DNA of 64,000 bases from the NCBI GenBank assembly GCA_963930775.1, contig OZ005696.1:372001-436000 (forward strand), in the 5' to 3' direction. The notes beneath the pieces are model-generated. The model worked only from the letters and a program-made list of their open reading frames with translations. It did not search any database and was not told where the DNA came from. This document shows, one piece after another, positions 14,601 to 26,679 of the stretch. The stretch's first letter is position 1. Each line of letters opens with the position of its first letter. The position numbers were made by a program, and so were the translations under genes. This stretch comes from Cliona cf. orientalis (Eukaryota; Porifera; Demospongiae; Clionaida; Clionaidae).

Positions 14601-17600
14601 GATAGCTATGTTTCGATCTCTTCTATTGACGTGGATGTTGGCTGCTGCAATATGCGTTTGCTATCGCTATCACTAATGTAATTTTACTGTTGCTAATGTC
14701 TATGTTTCTGACATCGATGATCGATACATGAACATCAGTGATCGAAACGTCGACATCGATGATCGATACATGAACATCAGTGATCGAAACATCGACATCG
14801 ATGATCGATACATGAACATCAGTGATCGAAATATCGATATCGATGATCGAAACATCGACATCGATGATCGAAACGTCGACATCGATGATCGATACATGAA
14901 CATCAGTGATCGAGATGCATCGATGCGATTATACAATCATGAATTTTGTCCACTATGGCGCTCCATACGTTCCAGCCTAGAGCTCGGAAGGTCGACGGGA
15001 GGATGGGGCTATTTTTTTTTTTTCATTTGTGTTCATATTTCTTGAAATATTTCTTTTCATTTGCGTTCATATTTCTTGAAATATTTTTCCAAGTATGTTG
15101 AATGTCACGATCATGGGATAATGTGGCCGCAGCTTCAGTGATCCGTATGAAGTGGCGCACGATCAACGGGGCTAGACGGTAGCTGAAAACTGCCGCATGG
15201 TCCTGGGCATATAGGGTTTAGGGGGCTGCCGATCTCCCTTGAATACTGGAAGCATGCCTGCGGTAATGTCTGCAGTGTCACTTCATACGGATCACTGAAG
15301 CTGCGGCGACTTGGCCCAGGGGGAGGGATGATTGGGACTATTTTTTTTCACAAAATTTTATATTATTATGTTTGATGTAACAATCATAAATTATCCATAC
15401 GCTTTGCATCGTTCGTTTGAGAATGCATCTCTATGGCTGTTGGCCTTCTGAACTTGTAGAAGAGCGCATCTTTTATGCCCTCCAGGTTATATAAGAAAAA
15501 TATTTTTCATAATTAATGGTACTGACCTCTCTTTTGTGAGTCTGACAATCTCTTGTTCCTTATCACCAGCACTGCCACCTTTGCCCCGCCCCTTGACTCC
15601 TCCCCCTTCCTGTCTGAGCCGTATCGAGTCTTCTAGCGTGTTGATCTGCTGGGATAGTCTGACGACGTCCCTGGCCGCACTGTGGCTGCTGCGGATCTTC
15701 TCAGCCTCCAAACTGTCCCTCTCGGCCATCAGTGCCTCCCTCTCTGCAATTACCCTCTCCCTAGCGGCAAGCTCCTGGTAATTTAGAGTAATTAAGTTCA
15801 CAGGAAATCAAATTTATAGCAAATAAGGTATGTTGTACCGTAGATCACGAAATTTTCATCGTTAAAAAAATTTCGTCGATGACCTTTTCCGACAAAAATT
15901 AAACACGCGAAATATTTTGTGTAACGTACACGTACGTCGACCTATACCTATTTTGGATGCTTAAGTCTGGCGACAAAATTTGGACTACGCGAAAAATTTA
16001 CAAGTGAAATATTTTATCGGCAAAAAAATATCCCAATCTACGGTATATACTTGCTTACTTTTTCCAAAGATTCGATGTCTTTCTTTCTCTGCAGTACTTT
16101 CTCCACTTCCTCATCAAGCCACGCCCTCTCGGAGCTGGCATTGATAGTGACATCATAATGACATCACTATAATAATATTATTACCATACCCCTCTCCTTC
16201 TTTATGTGATGATGGTCGACTTCCACTGTTCAGCTGTCTGAGCTTTCGCTGAGCCACTGCTGCCTATATGGGTGGTCAAAATTCACTTCTCTCTCTTCTC
16301 TCTCTCCCTCCTCCCTCTCTCTCTCTCTCTTCATCCCTCCCTCTCTCACTCACATATACACTGATGATATAATTATTAATGGTTGAGTATTGCATGCAAG
16401 TACATGTGTGTAGAGATCCCTATTGCATACCTCTTCTGTTTTTCTCTTGAGCACTTTGCTCTGTTGTTCACTGTGAGCCTGCAGACTCTTTATCCTAACT
16501 TCATACTTTTGAAGATCATTCTGTATCATGGGAAAAACAAACCAACTACAATAACAGCCATTCAACAGTAAACATCCCCCATGCATGCCAGTACTATAGT
16601 GATACATAATAATAATTATTATCTGCCAGCAATTCTTCAGAATCTGCCCAGATATTAGACAAAGAAGCTTTAGTATATTCCAAACACCTTTGATATAGGC
16701 TCCCTCCCCTGCTAGCTGGGGGATAACCTCATGCACACCATGTACATGTATAATAATGTGCATGTGTATGCATAATAATATTATGTATAATAATTATCAT
16801 TATGGAAGCAAAATACCCAAAGCACACTCAAGCATACCTCTAGTTTTTGCTTTCTCTCTGCTTGTTTCTTGAGCCTTCTCTTCATCGATTGCTGCTGGTT
16901 CCTCAATCTCTCAATGCCAGACTCCAACTCATCGATCCGTCGCTCCCTCCTACCCTCCGATCCAACCAGCCGCTGGGCTTCCTGTCACATGACACATCAT
17001 GTGACACCAACCACTAGCTAAATATTGAGCTAAGGTGTTTCAAACCTACTTTTTGCTTTCTTTGAAAAGCTTTCAATTTCTTTTCTGTCATGGTCAACTT
17101 CTTTTTATGCTCTCTATACATCAATAAGAAATTAATTAACATACCGTATAGCTGGAAAATTTGGCGGGGAACTAAATTTGGTGGTTTGGCGGTCTACATG
17201 TACATGAACCGCCAAATAAAAATCTGCCAAAATTTCCTACTCGCATAATTATATACATATGGCGATCCTGTACCAAACCGCCAAATTTAATATTCCTTCA
17301 AAAAGCGATTTTGGGCTCAACTGCCAAACTTAATTCCTGCCACTATATGGTAGCTTAGACACAGCTGCAGGTCACATTTGTAAGATTCAGAATGTTCAAA
17401 CTTACTCAACCAGTTTAACGAGTTGTCTCTCCTCATGTGATCCACTAGACTGATTGCGTTGCTTCAGCATTAGCTCCTGAGTCCTCGCTAGCTCCCTCTG
17501 CACTGTGGACGCCTCCTTTTCCAGCTGATGGATCTTGGCAACATAGGACTGGTTCAGCTCCTTCATCGATCTACTGCTCTTTATTAGCTCACGAATCAAT

Positions 17601-20600
17601 TCCTCCTTCATTCTAGAAGAGCCATGTGGGGGCCGGGGGGGGGGGGGGGGGGGGGTAGAAGAGAGAAATGTTGTGAGCATGTGTGTGTGTGATTAACTGA
17701 GGATATGAAGACATGTGTACATATTATGTACGATAATTATCCATCCTAACTCCGACCTTTGAACTGGAAAGGGCTGTAAACTACCGGTAACGCACCTAAT
17801 TTTGAGGTTGAGATTTCTATGCTCCTCCTCTGCTCTCGACAACCTAGCAGCAACAGAGATAGCTGTAAGAATTGTTCAACTTATTTTGTGACTCACTTTT
17901 CCTCGGCTGTGTTGAGCTGTCTCCTGGACTCCACTGCACTCTCATTCAACAGCTCGAGCTCCTCCGCCTGTTGCAAAGCCATGCCCACAGCCCCTCCCAC
18001 TTGGAGGATCTTCCCTCCGTCTTCAACCTTGTACGTTCCACCCAATGATGTGGGCGGAGAATGGGCGTGGCCTCCGCTAGACTTGGACTGCAGTGGTTCA
18101 CGATCACTTAGGCTCGTCTCGAGAGGGGTCGTAGGTCGAAGTTCACTGAGTTCACTTGGAGCGGCTTCTGGTTCTCCAGTTTGACTAGATCCACTACATG
18201 TATAAAATTAGCATCAATGAAAATTGGATCCCTCAAAATTTCCCACTATACAGATAATTATCATGATTGTACATACCTATTTTTCTTTAAGAGTGGCAGT
18301 AGGTGCTGAGCTAGGCACGAGTTGAGAGTGATCAGTGACTCAGTCACAGCCTCCTCACTGAAGTCCTATATAGCAACAGAATAAGTCACGATTTTATAAC
18401 TTTTTTGTCTTATATACTTGCAGAGAAGCTGTTTTGACTTTGCCTTGCAGTAGTGATCGGGTTGCTGTGAATCTGTCCTCTCTCTCTCCTCCTCCTCCCC
18501 CTCCCCCCTCACTAGTCTCACCAGCCTCACGACCCTCATCAATGGCATGGTGTTGGGACGATGACTCCAGCTCGCCAAATACTTCACCTAAGTGATATCA
18601 AGAGTACAATAATATTATACTCCTGATGATAATATTATGAAGGTACTGATATGAAAGAACGTTCCACGGATGTACATGTAGATGTAGAATACTGCTTCTT
18701 ACCTGGTTTAATCTCCCCGAGTGAGTCTGTCTCTCCCTCGTCCTGGGTAGACCCCACCCCCAGGCTGTCTCTCTCCCTCTCTCCCCCTCTCTCGTCCCTC
18801 CCGTCCCTCTCCACCAGCTCTCTGGTCATCGATGATAAGTGCTCCTTCAACTGAAACACTTCAGACTGCAATAAACCTACAATCAAAAACATATTATAAG
18901 CCATTATGATGCCATGTTTACAACGTTCTACATTACAATAGCTACTGTCAATGATCTTATAATAATATTTATGGTCTGAAATTGTAATCATAATGTTATT
19001 ATTTGTTTGTAGGGCACCCTCTAAAGATTTTCAATGTTGCTGCAATTCTTTATACCGTATAGCCAGAAAATTTGGCAGGGAATTAAATTTGGTGGTTTGG
19101 CGGTCTATATTACAACCGCCAAATTAAAATCCACCAAAATTTCCTACTCGCATATATACGTATGGCGATCCCATACCGAACTGCCAATTTTACGTAAATC
19201 CGCCAATATTCTTGAAATAGCAATTTTGGGCTCAACCGCCAAATTTACATGTAATTCCCGCCAATATTTCTGGCTATACGGTAATATATGTTACCTTCCT
19301 TCTCCTGAGCAGCTAGCCACATCTCCTCCAGTCTCTCCTTCTCCCTGAGGAGCTGGCTGTAGGCAGACTGGACCTCGCTCAGCTCATCCACCTTCTCTGC
19401 AAACAGCTCTTCGTCAGTTTGAAGGTCGGCATGGCACTGCTCCAGTTCCCTGCGGAGTAGATAAATCGTCTCCATGGCCCTCTCGGTGAGAACAGAGGAG
19501 GATGCTGGATTAGTATCACTAGGAGGGCCACCTGTATGATTGATTTCGTGTGATAGTAATATATTATTTGCCCATTGTCTTTAATGATTTGTGGTGCAAT
19601 TGTGTAGTAGTAGTAATTATTACAATATCGAGGAAAAAACACCATCGCTTCGTATAAGCAAGGCAGCATGCATGGCATTTCACCCCTACATGTACATGTA
19701 ATTCTCAAGGCCAGGTACCTAGGTTTGCCAGAGCAGGCAATGGGATGGTTGCTCCTTAGGTTTGGGATTAGTAGTAAAAGATAACCAACTGAATATTTTT
19801 TTTACTCATGTGCAAACCTTCAATGCTTTCAATGTGCTCCAGCCAGTGTTTAATCTGCTTAGAGAGGTCAGAGGTCACAACAGCCCCCTCAGTGCCAAGT
19901 TGACCAATCAGATCCCTGACGGAGGAGAGGGCGTGGTAGTAGTGCTGGCTCCGCCTCCTGGCCTCTTGAAGCTCTGCCTCCAGCTCAGTCATGTGACCTT
20001 CAACATCTGAAAGCTACAACATAACGATTATTATAAACACAGGTACAGCTGCCCCAGAGTGAATATAGACCCAGGAATGAAATCTGGGAATGAGACTAGT
20101 GAAGTTAGAAAGCTTTAACATGCTTAATTTTGACAGTCCTCAAAATTTTTAAGAACACCTGAAAACTCTCACTTTCTAAAAACCCAGCAGCCACAGGTCT
20201 ACAAAAACATCAGCTTTGTCCCCAGGCCATGTATCCCTAGCTATTCAATGGTTATTAAAAAAATCAGGGAAAGGTCACGCATGCCTGTAGCTGAGATGGT
20301 GCTAAGAAACATTGATTACCTCCACCATGACGGATGAGTCTACAGTGTGCAGAGTGTTGGTGGCTGCAGTGGTTGGCTTGGAGGCATAGGAGAGCTGAGT
20401 GCGATGGAGCTCATCTCTCAGAGCAGCTATCTCCTCTCTCATCTCCAGCAGGCGACTGACGGCCGGATCCTTGTTCACTACTGGACGATTACGAATATTA
20501 CGAGCCTACATGGGGAGAAATGAAATAGAAGTATGCATGCTCATTGAGTTGGCCTTATATCCAGGCCCCATTCTCGTATAAAAAAGTGAAAAAATATGGG

Positions 20601-23599
20601 AATACCCAACAAAAATAAAGATGGTATGACCAGTGTCAGGAGTACATTATAACTGCCAGTGTACATGTACATGCACTGAGAAATCAAAAATTAATATGTA
20701 CTAAGGTGTACAGTAACACATAAAAATTCAAATGAGGGCACTCCAATTCTACATAATTACAAGATATTTTATATCTCTCACTCTCTTTGCGTACTCAAAA
20801 GTGTCTTACCCTCTTGGCGTATTTGAGTGTGTTGAGGTTCTCTGGGAAGTTCTCCATGGCAGGGCTGAGGCAGGCTATCATGGCGGTGCGAGCGTTGCCC
20901 CCCAGAGAGTCCTTCAGTAGTCTGGTGATCTTTGACTCACGGTAGGGGACATGCGAGGATTTTCGCTTTGGGTCCCCCAGAGCACTGATGACGTTCCCCA
21001 GCGCTAGGAGACCACTGTTGATATGCACGCTTTCTGAAATGAAAATTACGACAGGTCGGCTAGCTAACAATTTAATCAAGCATGCATAGTAACTGCTCTA
21101 AAAATAAATCTTTGGACATAATTATACTATAGATTTCCCAGAAATCAAGATATCTATTATAGCTAGGACATACATTAATACAAGAAATAAAATTTTGAAA
21201 TCTGCCCCCCCCCCCCTCCCCAAGACTACCTGTACATATACCTTTGAATCTCTCTCCCTTGTTGCCAGTCTTACTGACCCTCTCTGAGCCAGCTAGGTCA
21301 ACAAAATGGAACTTCCCAGACACAAACTGCTCCATCTCCTGCTGCCGCTGCTGCTGCCCTGGGTTCTCGTTAACGTCTTCAACTTCAGGAACCTCCCCTC
21401 CTCCGGCTCGGCTGTCCACACCCTTGCCTTGGTCAACCTTCCATCGCTGCTCTGTAGACAGGCAGTCAATAATTTTATGGTGGATCACATAAAAGAAGTT
21501 GTTTCAACATCGCTGATCTTTCAGGAGGGGGATATCAAACATATTTCAGTAGTTTAGTACCGTATAGCGGGAAACTTTCGAGGGAGAAAACTTTCACGAA
21601 TTTCGCGATTTTTCAGCCATCTGCGAAAGTTTTCTCCACGAAATTCTAGGCATGTCACGTCCATTATGCGACCAGTTTTAGCATTCCGCGAAAGTTTTCT
21701 CCACGAAATGCTCCTTTTCTACCGATCCGTGAAAGTATTCTCCCTCGAAAATTTCCCGCTACACGGTACACTATTATTCTAGGGTGGAAAACCTCGGTGC
21801 TCTACACTCTCTAACTATATCTCTGAGCATAAGTTATTTTTCATTCATCTTGCTGACTCACCAATGTGTAGAGTGAAGACAGCATGGGATCGACTTGACC
21901 TCTGGTTCATCTGCGTTGCCGCGGTAACCCTGGCAGTATTCCCTGCCTCCAGCCATCCCAGCGCCTCATCAGCAGAATTCACCTCTACCTCCAGAGCTCC
22001 AACAAGAACTCAAAAAAAAAATATATATATATATATATATACATGCAACAAGGGTAATGTTGCCTACGGCACCAATATTACTAACTTTACCAACTTTACC
22101 AACATTACCCTTGTCGCTGCTATCACCTATGGCACCAACATTACTAACTTTACCAATATTACTAACTTTACCAACTTTACCCTTGACGCTGCCGTCACCT
22201 ACGGTACCAACATTATTAACTTATCGCTGCTGTGGCCTATGGCACCAACATTACTAACTTTACCAACTTTACCAACATTACCCTTGTCGCTGCTGTCGCC
22301 TATGGCACCAACGGTATACTATGGAGCCAAAATTTTCAGTAAACAAAAAAGTTTTTCATCAATGTGGTAAAGGTCACCATATCAACTTTCGCCAACGAGA
22401 GCAGGTGGCGAAATTTGTGAAAATTCACACAATTGATAATAATAATTTCTCCTAGGATGTGAGATGTACCTGTGTTTCCCTGCTCATCTTCCCTAATTAC
22501 CAGGGGCTGCTGGACCACGCCCCCTCCGTCCAGAAGGTCCCTTAGCTCCTCCTTGTAAATCTCTATGTAGGAGAGAGTGACCCTGTACCAACCCGGCGCA
22601 GAGAGAGGACGGCTACCTACCAGATGGAACAGCTCGTCCAATGCTCTGAAAAAGAAATTTCAATCCTCAATAGAATTTTTGGGGGGGGGGGGGGGGGGGG
22701 GGAGGGGGGGGGGAATTCTGATAAAAATGATCCCCATTACTAGCACCAGTAATGTATATGCATACGGAGTCACTGCATAATATGATAGCAAAAAAAGATA
22801 AATAAATACATGTACATGTGCATGGATCATAATATTATATCAACTTTTGATAAATGCTACTATGCCCATCTATGACACTGTATCATTAGATGTGTGATTG
22901 AATGCATTACCTTGGTATGAGTCCCCTACTCTCAGCTAGCTGATATCCATGAGGGGCTGTCTCACTGCCCAGAGTGAACGATTTACCAGACCCAGTCTGA
23001 CCATAGGCCAAGACGGTAGAGTTGTAGCCATCAAGGCAGGAGGAGAGGAGGGGCGAGACACAGGACTGGTAGACTGTTGACTAGAGGGAGGAGGAGAGAG
23101 AGAGAGAGAGGGAGAGAGGGAGGGAAGGAGATGGGGACAGAGGGGTGAGACAGAGAGGGAGAGAAAGAGAGAGAGGGAGGGGGGAGGACCTAATAATATG
23201 GCATTTGACGATGTTATATTATGTAAGTGTGCCTGTCCCCACACCTGTGTAGTGTCTTGAGGGAATATGTAGTCAAATCGGAAAGATCTGTCGTTGCCGA
23301 GCACCAGTTGATCCTCACTGACCAGCCTCACACACTCCTCACTCGATTTGAGCCTCTCCAGCTCCAGCAGAGGACGAACCTGAGCAAAGAAATTATACTG
23401 AAAGAACACACACAACTACTAAAACACATACACATTGGCTGTACATGCACATGTGCCAAAATCATTTCAATCAATCTTGAACAGACCACATAGCTACTCT
23501 TGGTGCAAACTTTTTAATATGACTTGAAAAGACATGCATAATTTGGCACAGATTCCTCACACATACCCTAACGAACACTTTCACTGGTACTTCAGCCAT
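11613..23599 (-). CDS. KIF7/27: Kinesin-4 family motor of the KIF7/KIF27 (Costal-2) type, 26 exons, 1506 residues
   Basis: Exons: 23599-23567, 23379-23245, 23080-22911, 22645-22470, 22008-21862, 21451-21242, 21033-20810, 20505-20320, 20013-19818, 19531-19295, 18876-18703, 18587-18418, 18365-18277, 18193-17897, 17843-17796, 17612-17406, 17113-17050, 16981-16838, 16520-16431, 16263-16190, 16134-16059, 15774-15527, 13584-13504, 13408-13045, 12875-12256, 11673-11613. They total 4521 nt and phase agrees at every junction. The motor is N-terminal: it opens [16 protein letters not shown], with P-loop GQTGSGKS near residue 83, switch I NQRSSRSH near 205, switch II DLAGSE near 273, and ends at [12 protein letters not shown] near 365. 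The rest is mostly coiled coil with low-complexity linkers. The motif [12 protein letters not shown] in exon 24 and the start favour KIF7/27 over KIF4 or KIF21. In other animals these are ciliary/Hedgehog-pathway kinesins; the role here is inferred. Human KIF7 and KIF27 are about 1340-1400 residues, so the length fits. Confidence 0.92.
14350..14965. repeat. Large inverted repeat carrying 21-bp tandem units, in a kinesin intron
   Basis: The left arm (about 14350-14630) and right arm (about 14710-14965) are inverted copies; GGAGCGCCATAGTGGACAAA at 14352 recurs reversed near 14946-14964. Both arms consist of tandem 21-bp units rich in ATCGAT, alternating cgatgatcgaaacatcgac-like and cgatacatgaacatcagtga-like versions. 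Because 21 is a multiple of three, the array stays open in several frames, but it shows no sign of being a gene. It lies in the 1942-bp intron between kinesin exons 22 and 23. Confidence 0.8.
15129..15304. repeat. Small inverted-repeat element related to the neighbouring foldback
   Basis: The ends carry GCAGCTTCAGTGATCCGTAT at 15129 and its reverse complement ending at 15304. The interior shares 'gctgaaaactgc...catggtcctgggcatat' with the segment at 14163-14205 beside the larger foldback, so the two probably come from one family. About 176 bp, no coding capacity. Confidence 0.7.
15836..16045. mobile_element. MITE, family c (TACCGTAGATC termini), kinesin intron
   Basis: It starts TACCGTAGATCACGAAATTT and ends with the inverted ATCTACGGTA. 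The interior repeats 'gcgaaatattt'-like words in both orientations. The outermost TA pairs may be the target duplication, as in Tc1/mariner-type MITEs. About 210 bp. Confidence 0.75.
17142..17352. mobile_element. MITE, family a (TACCGTATAGCC termini), kinesin intron
   Basis: It begins TACCGTATAGCTGGAAAATT and ends with a degraded inverted TATATGGTA. The interior repeats 'ggcggtttggcgg' and 'gccaaatt' motifs on both strands. Same family as 19053-19283, 50515-50726 and 57693-57903. About 211 bp. Confidence 0.8.
19053..19283. mobile_element. MITE, family a, kinesin intron
   Basis: It starts TACCGTATAGCCAGAAAATT and ends TTCTGGCTATACGGTA, nearly perfect inverted termini. Internal words such as 'aaccgccaaatt' match the other family-a copies. 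It lies in the intron between kinesin exons 10 and 11. Confidence 0.85.
21558..21768. mobile_element. MITE, family b (TACCGTATAGCGGGAAA termini), kinesin intron
   Basis: It starts TACCGTATAGCGGGAAACTT and ends TTTCCCGCTACACGGTA. The interior has several 'gcgaaagttttctccacgaaat' type words in both orientations. This is the best-preserved family-b copy; others lie at 26494, 48233, 50755 and 60754, with half copies near 27470, 49210 and 63597. Confidence 0.85.
22050..22315. repeat. Minisatellite in a kinesin intron
   Basis: Imperfect tandem copies of 'aacattactaactttaccaa' alternate with 'cccttgtcgctgctatcacc' blocks, with a period of roughly 60 bp. An (AT)n run at 22021-22040 lies immediately beside it. 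It stays open in some frames only because of its period. Confidence 0.75.
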
Positions 23600-23725
23600 G
23601 CCTAGAATTCCACCTGCTCAAACGCCCTCCATTGTTGACCTTTGACCCGTCACGCCCACCGATGTGATCCAGCTCCAAAAAAGGGGGTGGAGTTCATTGA
23701 TTGTGCAGTAACTGGGTCTTCTTTC
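23600..23725. promoter_or_regulatory. Compact divergent promoter between the kinesin and the SDR gene
   Basis: The kinesin ATG (23599, minus) and the first SDR ATG (23726, plus) are 127 bp apart, so both transcripts must start inside or very near this stretch. No TATA box is evident. The region contains 'gttgaccttt' and a purine run. The promoter role is inferred from layout. Confidence 0.55.
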
Positions 23726-25069
23726 ATGCTGGGTGGTGTGATGGCTTCAAGACTTGGTTATCGCCTCGCTCTGAGGCTTTACTCAACGGCAGCTGCTAAC
23801 AGGTTCAATGGCAGAGTGGCTATTGTCACTGGAGGTGCTTCAGGTGAGGCAACCAGTGCAAAACTGCACCACATTGCAGGGGTTAAATAAAAATCAACAA
23901 ATTCTATGCTGAATATTGGACAGTAGGCTAGCTAGCTCTATTAATTTCTGCATTAATTTTTAAACAAATATCATCAAAAGTATGCCTAATACTTCATGCA
24001 TCAAGCAATTTTGATAGCTATCCTGGCCCCTTTAATTTCTGACCTTTCAACATGCATAGACTCAATAATAGTACATTACCAGTGCTCCTTGCTAATACTA
24101 TTACAGCACTTTGCACAATTATTCAGGTATTGGCAAAGCAACAGTTGAGCGTCTAGCCAGCGAGGGAGCAACCGTTGCCGTCTTTGACATCAACAAATCA
24201 GCCGGAGAGAAGCTAGTCAGCGATCTCACCTCAAAATCCCAGAAGGCCACCTTCACAGAGGTAGATGTTTCCAGCAAGGAGCAGTGCTTGGATGCAGTGA
24301 AGACAGTCGCAGAGGCTAACTCTGGCCAGATCCACGGCCTGGTCAACAGCGTGGCATACTTTGGTTCCAAGGGTATCACGGCAGAGAAGGATGACTGGGA
24401 CAAGAGCTTCTCTGTGAATGTGATTGGCTACGCTAACATGGTGCAGGCTTGCTATGAGTACATGAGGAAGATGCCAGGGGACAAGTCGATAGTGCACACT
24501 GCCAGCATCTCTGGTCACAGATGCCAGCCCACAAGGTATAAAAATATTAAATATCACAAGTTAATGGATGGTCATGCCATGTCACATGTACCTCAATGCA
24601 ATTATATAGTAGCTACATACCTCTGTACATATTTAAAAAATGCAAATTGTAGCATTTGCTATGAAGTGTGTAAATTCTCTTCTCCCCCCCCCCCCCCCCC
24701 CCCCCCCCATAATCCAGATGGACGTACTCCGCTACGAAGGGAGCCATCCTGATAATGACCAAGTGCATGGCCCTTGACCTCTCTACCGACAACATCCGTG
24801 TCAACTCAATCAGCCCAGCGTGGGTGTGGTCTCCTGAGGTTGCCAAGGCAGCAGGAGGGGACAGGGAGAAATGGGAGCCGGTCTGGGGATCATTCCACAT
24901 GCCTCGACGATTCTGTGAGACTTCAGAGGTGGCCAGTGTTATCAGTTTTCTGCTCTCCGATGATGCGTCTTATGTGACTGGGTCTGATATTCCTGTGGAT
25001 GGGGGGTACCTCAGCATGACCCCAGAGGGGTTCGGGGAAAAATCATCCTTCGCTGGAACTGAGTACTAA
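23726..25069 (+). CDS. Short-chain dehydrogenase/reductase with likely mitochondrial presequence, 3 exons
   Basis: Exons 23726-23843, 24127-24535 and 24718-25069 join in frame to 292 residues (287 from the second ATG at 23741, which starts MASRLGYRLALRLYSTAA). The classical SDR features are present. The cofactor loop TGGASGIG spans the first intron. NSVAY stands where NNAG is usual. HTASISG carries the catalytic Ser. YSATK (from WTYSATKGA) carries the Tyr and Lys. The end is the SDR C-terminal pattern YVTGSDIPVDGGYLS. It should be an NAD(P)-dependent oxidoreductase; the substrate cannot be told. The Arg/Leu/Ser-rich, acid-free N-terminus suggests mitochondrial import. The last intron ends with about 26 consecutive C's just before the acceptor. 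The gene is divergent from the kinesin. Confidence 0.9.
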
Positions 25070-26493
25070 TACAATGTTATGATGTAGAGTATACTAATAA
25101 TTTTAGATATATCCTGATCAGCCTTGTATCCTAGGCAACAGCCATGGTTTAACTGTGATATTCACCAGGAAATATCACTGATATTTCCCTTGTCTTGTAA
25201 ATTTAAATTACAAGCCTCTGGCTATTATTCTGTCATTCCTTTAGTAGTTACTTAGCGTGTGCATCTATGGTTTGCATACACTATACTTCAGCATTATGTA
25301 TGCATGCATACAGTGCAGCAGACATTGTTTACACAGACACGGAAACACACACGCACTAATTGAGACTAATCAGGAACCAATTAGTTATCTCTCAATCTGG
25401 CAGTTCCACCACGTGGCAAAGTTCAATAGTATAGTGCAGTGGAGAAGCAATACCTGCGTAGCTGATTTTGCAGTCTATATTAAAATAGTTAGCGTAGCTC
25501 TACTAAGTAGCCATCGCGAACAGTGAAACTACTTTTGAATTTGGTTTCAAAGCTGCCTGGCTGTCATCCACTCACGGAAAGCTGAAGCACTGGTCTGGCT
25601 CGACACTGGTTGACTCAACTACCCATGGTCAGCTCACCCAAGAGTTGTTATGTACTCTTGGTTCACCTTATTCTGTGCGACTCTCTTCTGCTCTTCTGTT
25701 CAGAACTCGATTGTTGCTAGGTCAGAACGGTTGTTGCTATGCATGTAGTAGTACAGTACTAGTACACTATGGTGCGCACGTGACTTTCGGCCAATCAGGT
25801 GGGATATATAATACTTACAGCACGGTTGCCAGGGATTTATGGCAACGTAAACCGCCCTTGTCCTCGGGCTTCGCCCTCGGACTCGGGTCGGTTTACTGCC
25901 ATAAATCCCCAGCACCCGTGCTATAACTATAACTTAAATATTAAATTTGTAACATCATAAATTTTGTTCCAAAAAATTTCTGCATAAGAAATTATCACCC
26001 AAGAAATTAATAACTTTTTTGACCTTGAGAATAAGATTATGGTGGACAAACATAAGACTAGTAACAAATCCTTGAATACAGGAAATGATAGTAAACCACA
26101 TTAACACAATACATACACAATAATATGTCTGCTCACAAAATTTGAATATCAGCAGAAGATAGTGCAACTCTGACTAGTTCATTGTAACTGCATAAAAATA
26201 ATATTAACGAGTGATATTATTGTGCTTCACCGCATTATCAGAAGAGCTCTACGCTGTGAAATGGTGGTATGTGAACCATGCCATATTATAGCTATGGGCT
26301 GTGTGGTTGCAGTTGTGCTGCACAGTATCTGGTCAATACTATTCATAGGCTTGTGGCCACACAGTTGTCACAAAATCATGTACAGCTTATGATGCCACAT
26401 CACAGAATATGTAATGTACTCTCAAAGTTACAAACCAAGATAGCAACCATTACTACTAGTATGAACCTGCCATAAGTGTACACATATATAATT
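25070..26493. other. Intergenic region downstream of the SDR gene
   Basis: It holds the SDR 3' UTR and AT-rich DNA with no supported gene. Tracts of alternating tgcatgca and a 105-bp hairpin (25818-25923) are the only structures I see. Confidence 0.5.
25818..25923. repeat. Hairpin element of about 105 bp
   Basis: The left arm contains CCAGGGATTTATGGCA and GTAAACCG; the right arm carries the inverted CGGTTTAC and TGCCATAAATCCC. The loop region 'cctcgggcttcgccctcgg' is itself a hairpin. The outer AGCACGG and CCGTGCT also pair. Probably a small foldback mobile element. Confidence 0.7.
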
Positions 26494-26679
26494 ATACTGG
26501 AAAAATTTTGAGGAGAAACTTTCATGAGTTTTGTAATTTTACAACACCCCACGAAATTTTAGGTATGCCACACCCATCTATGTGATAGGCTTAACATTCC
26601 GCAAAAATTTTCTCCGCGAAATGCTCCCTTCCTACCGATCCATGGAAGTTTTTTCCCACAAATTTCCCGCTATACGGTA
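26494..26679. mobile_element. MITE, family b, diverged copy
   Basis: It ends TTTCCCGCTATACGGTA; the left end is worn (TATACTGGAAAAATTTTG). It precedes the spacer of the tail-exon block in the same arrangement as at 48233, 50755 and 60754, so this copy was carried along by block duplication and was not a new insertion. Confidence 0.7.

Noticed and set aside
14390-14940. CRISPR-like array
   Set aside because: The units are contiguous tandem repeats without unique spacers, in an animal nuclear gene.
14700-15045. Open frames encoding repeated [14 protein letters not shown] or [13 protein letters not shown] peptides
   Set aside because: They are the by-product of a 21-bp tandem repeat (a multiple of three) inside an inverted repeat and lie in an intron of the kinesin gene.
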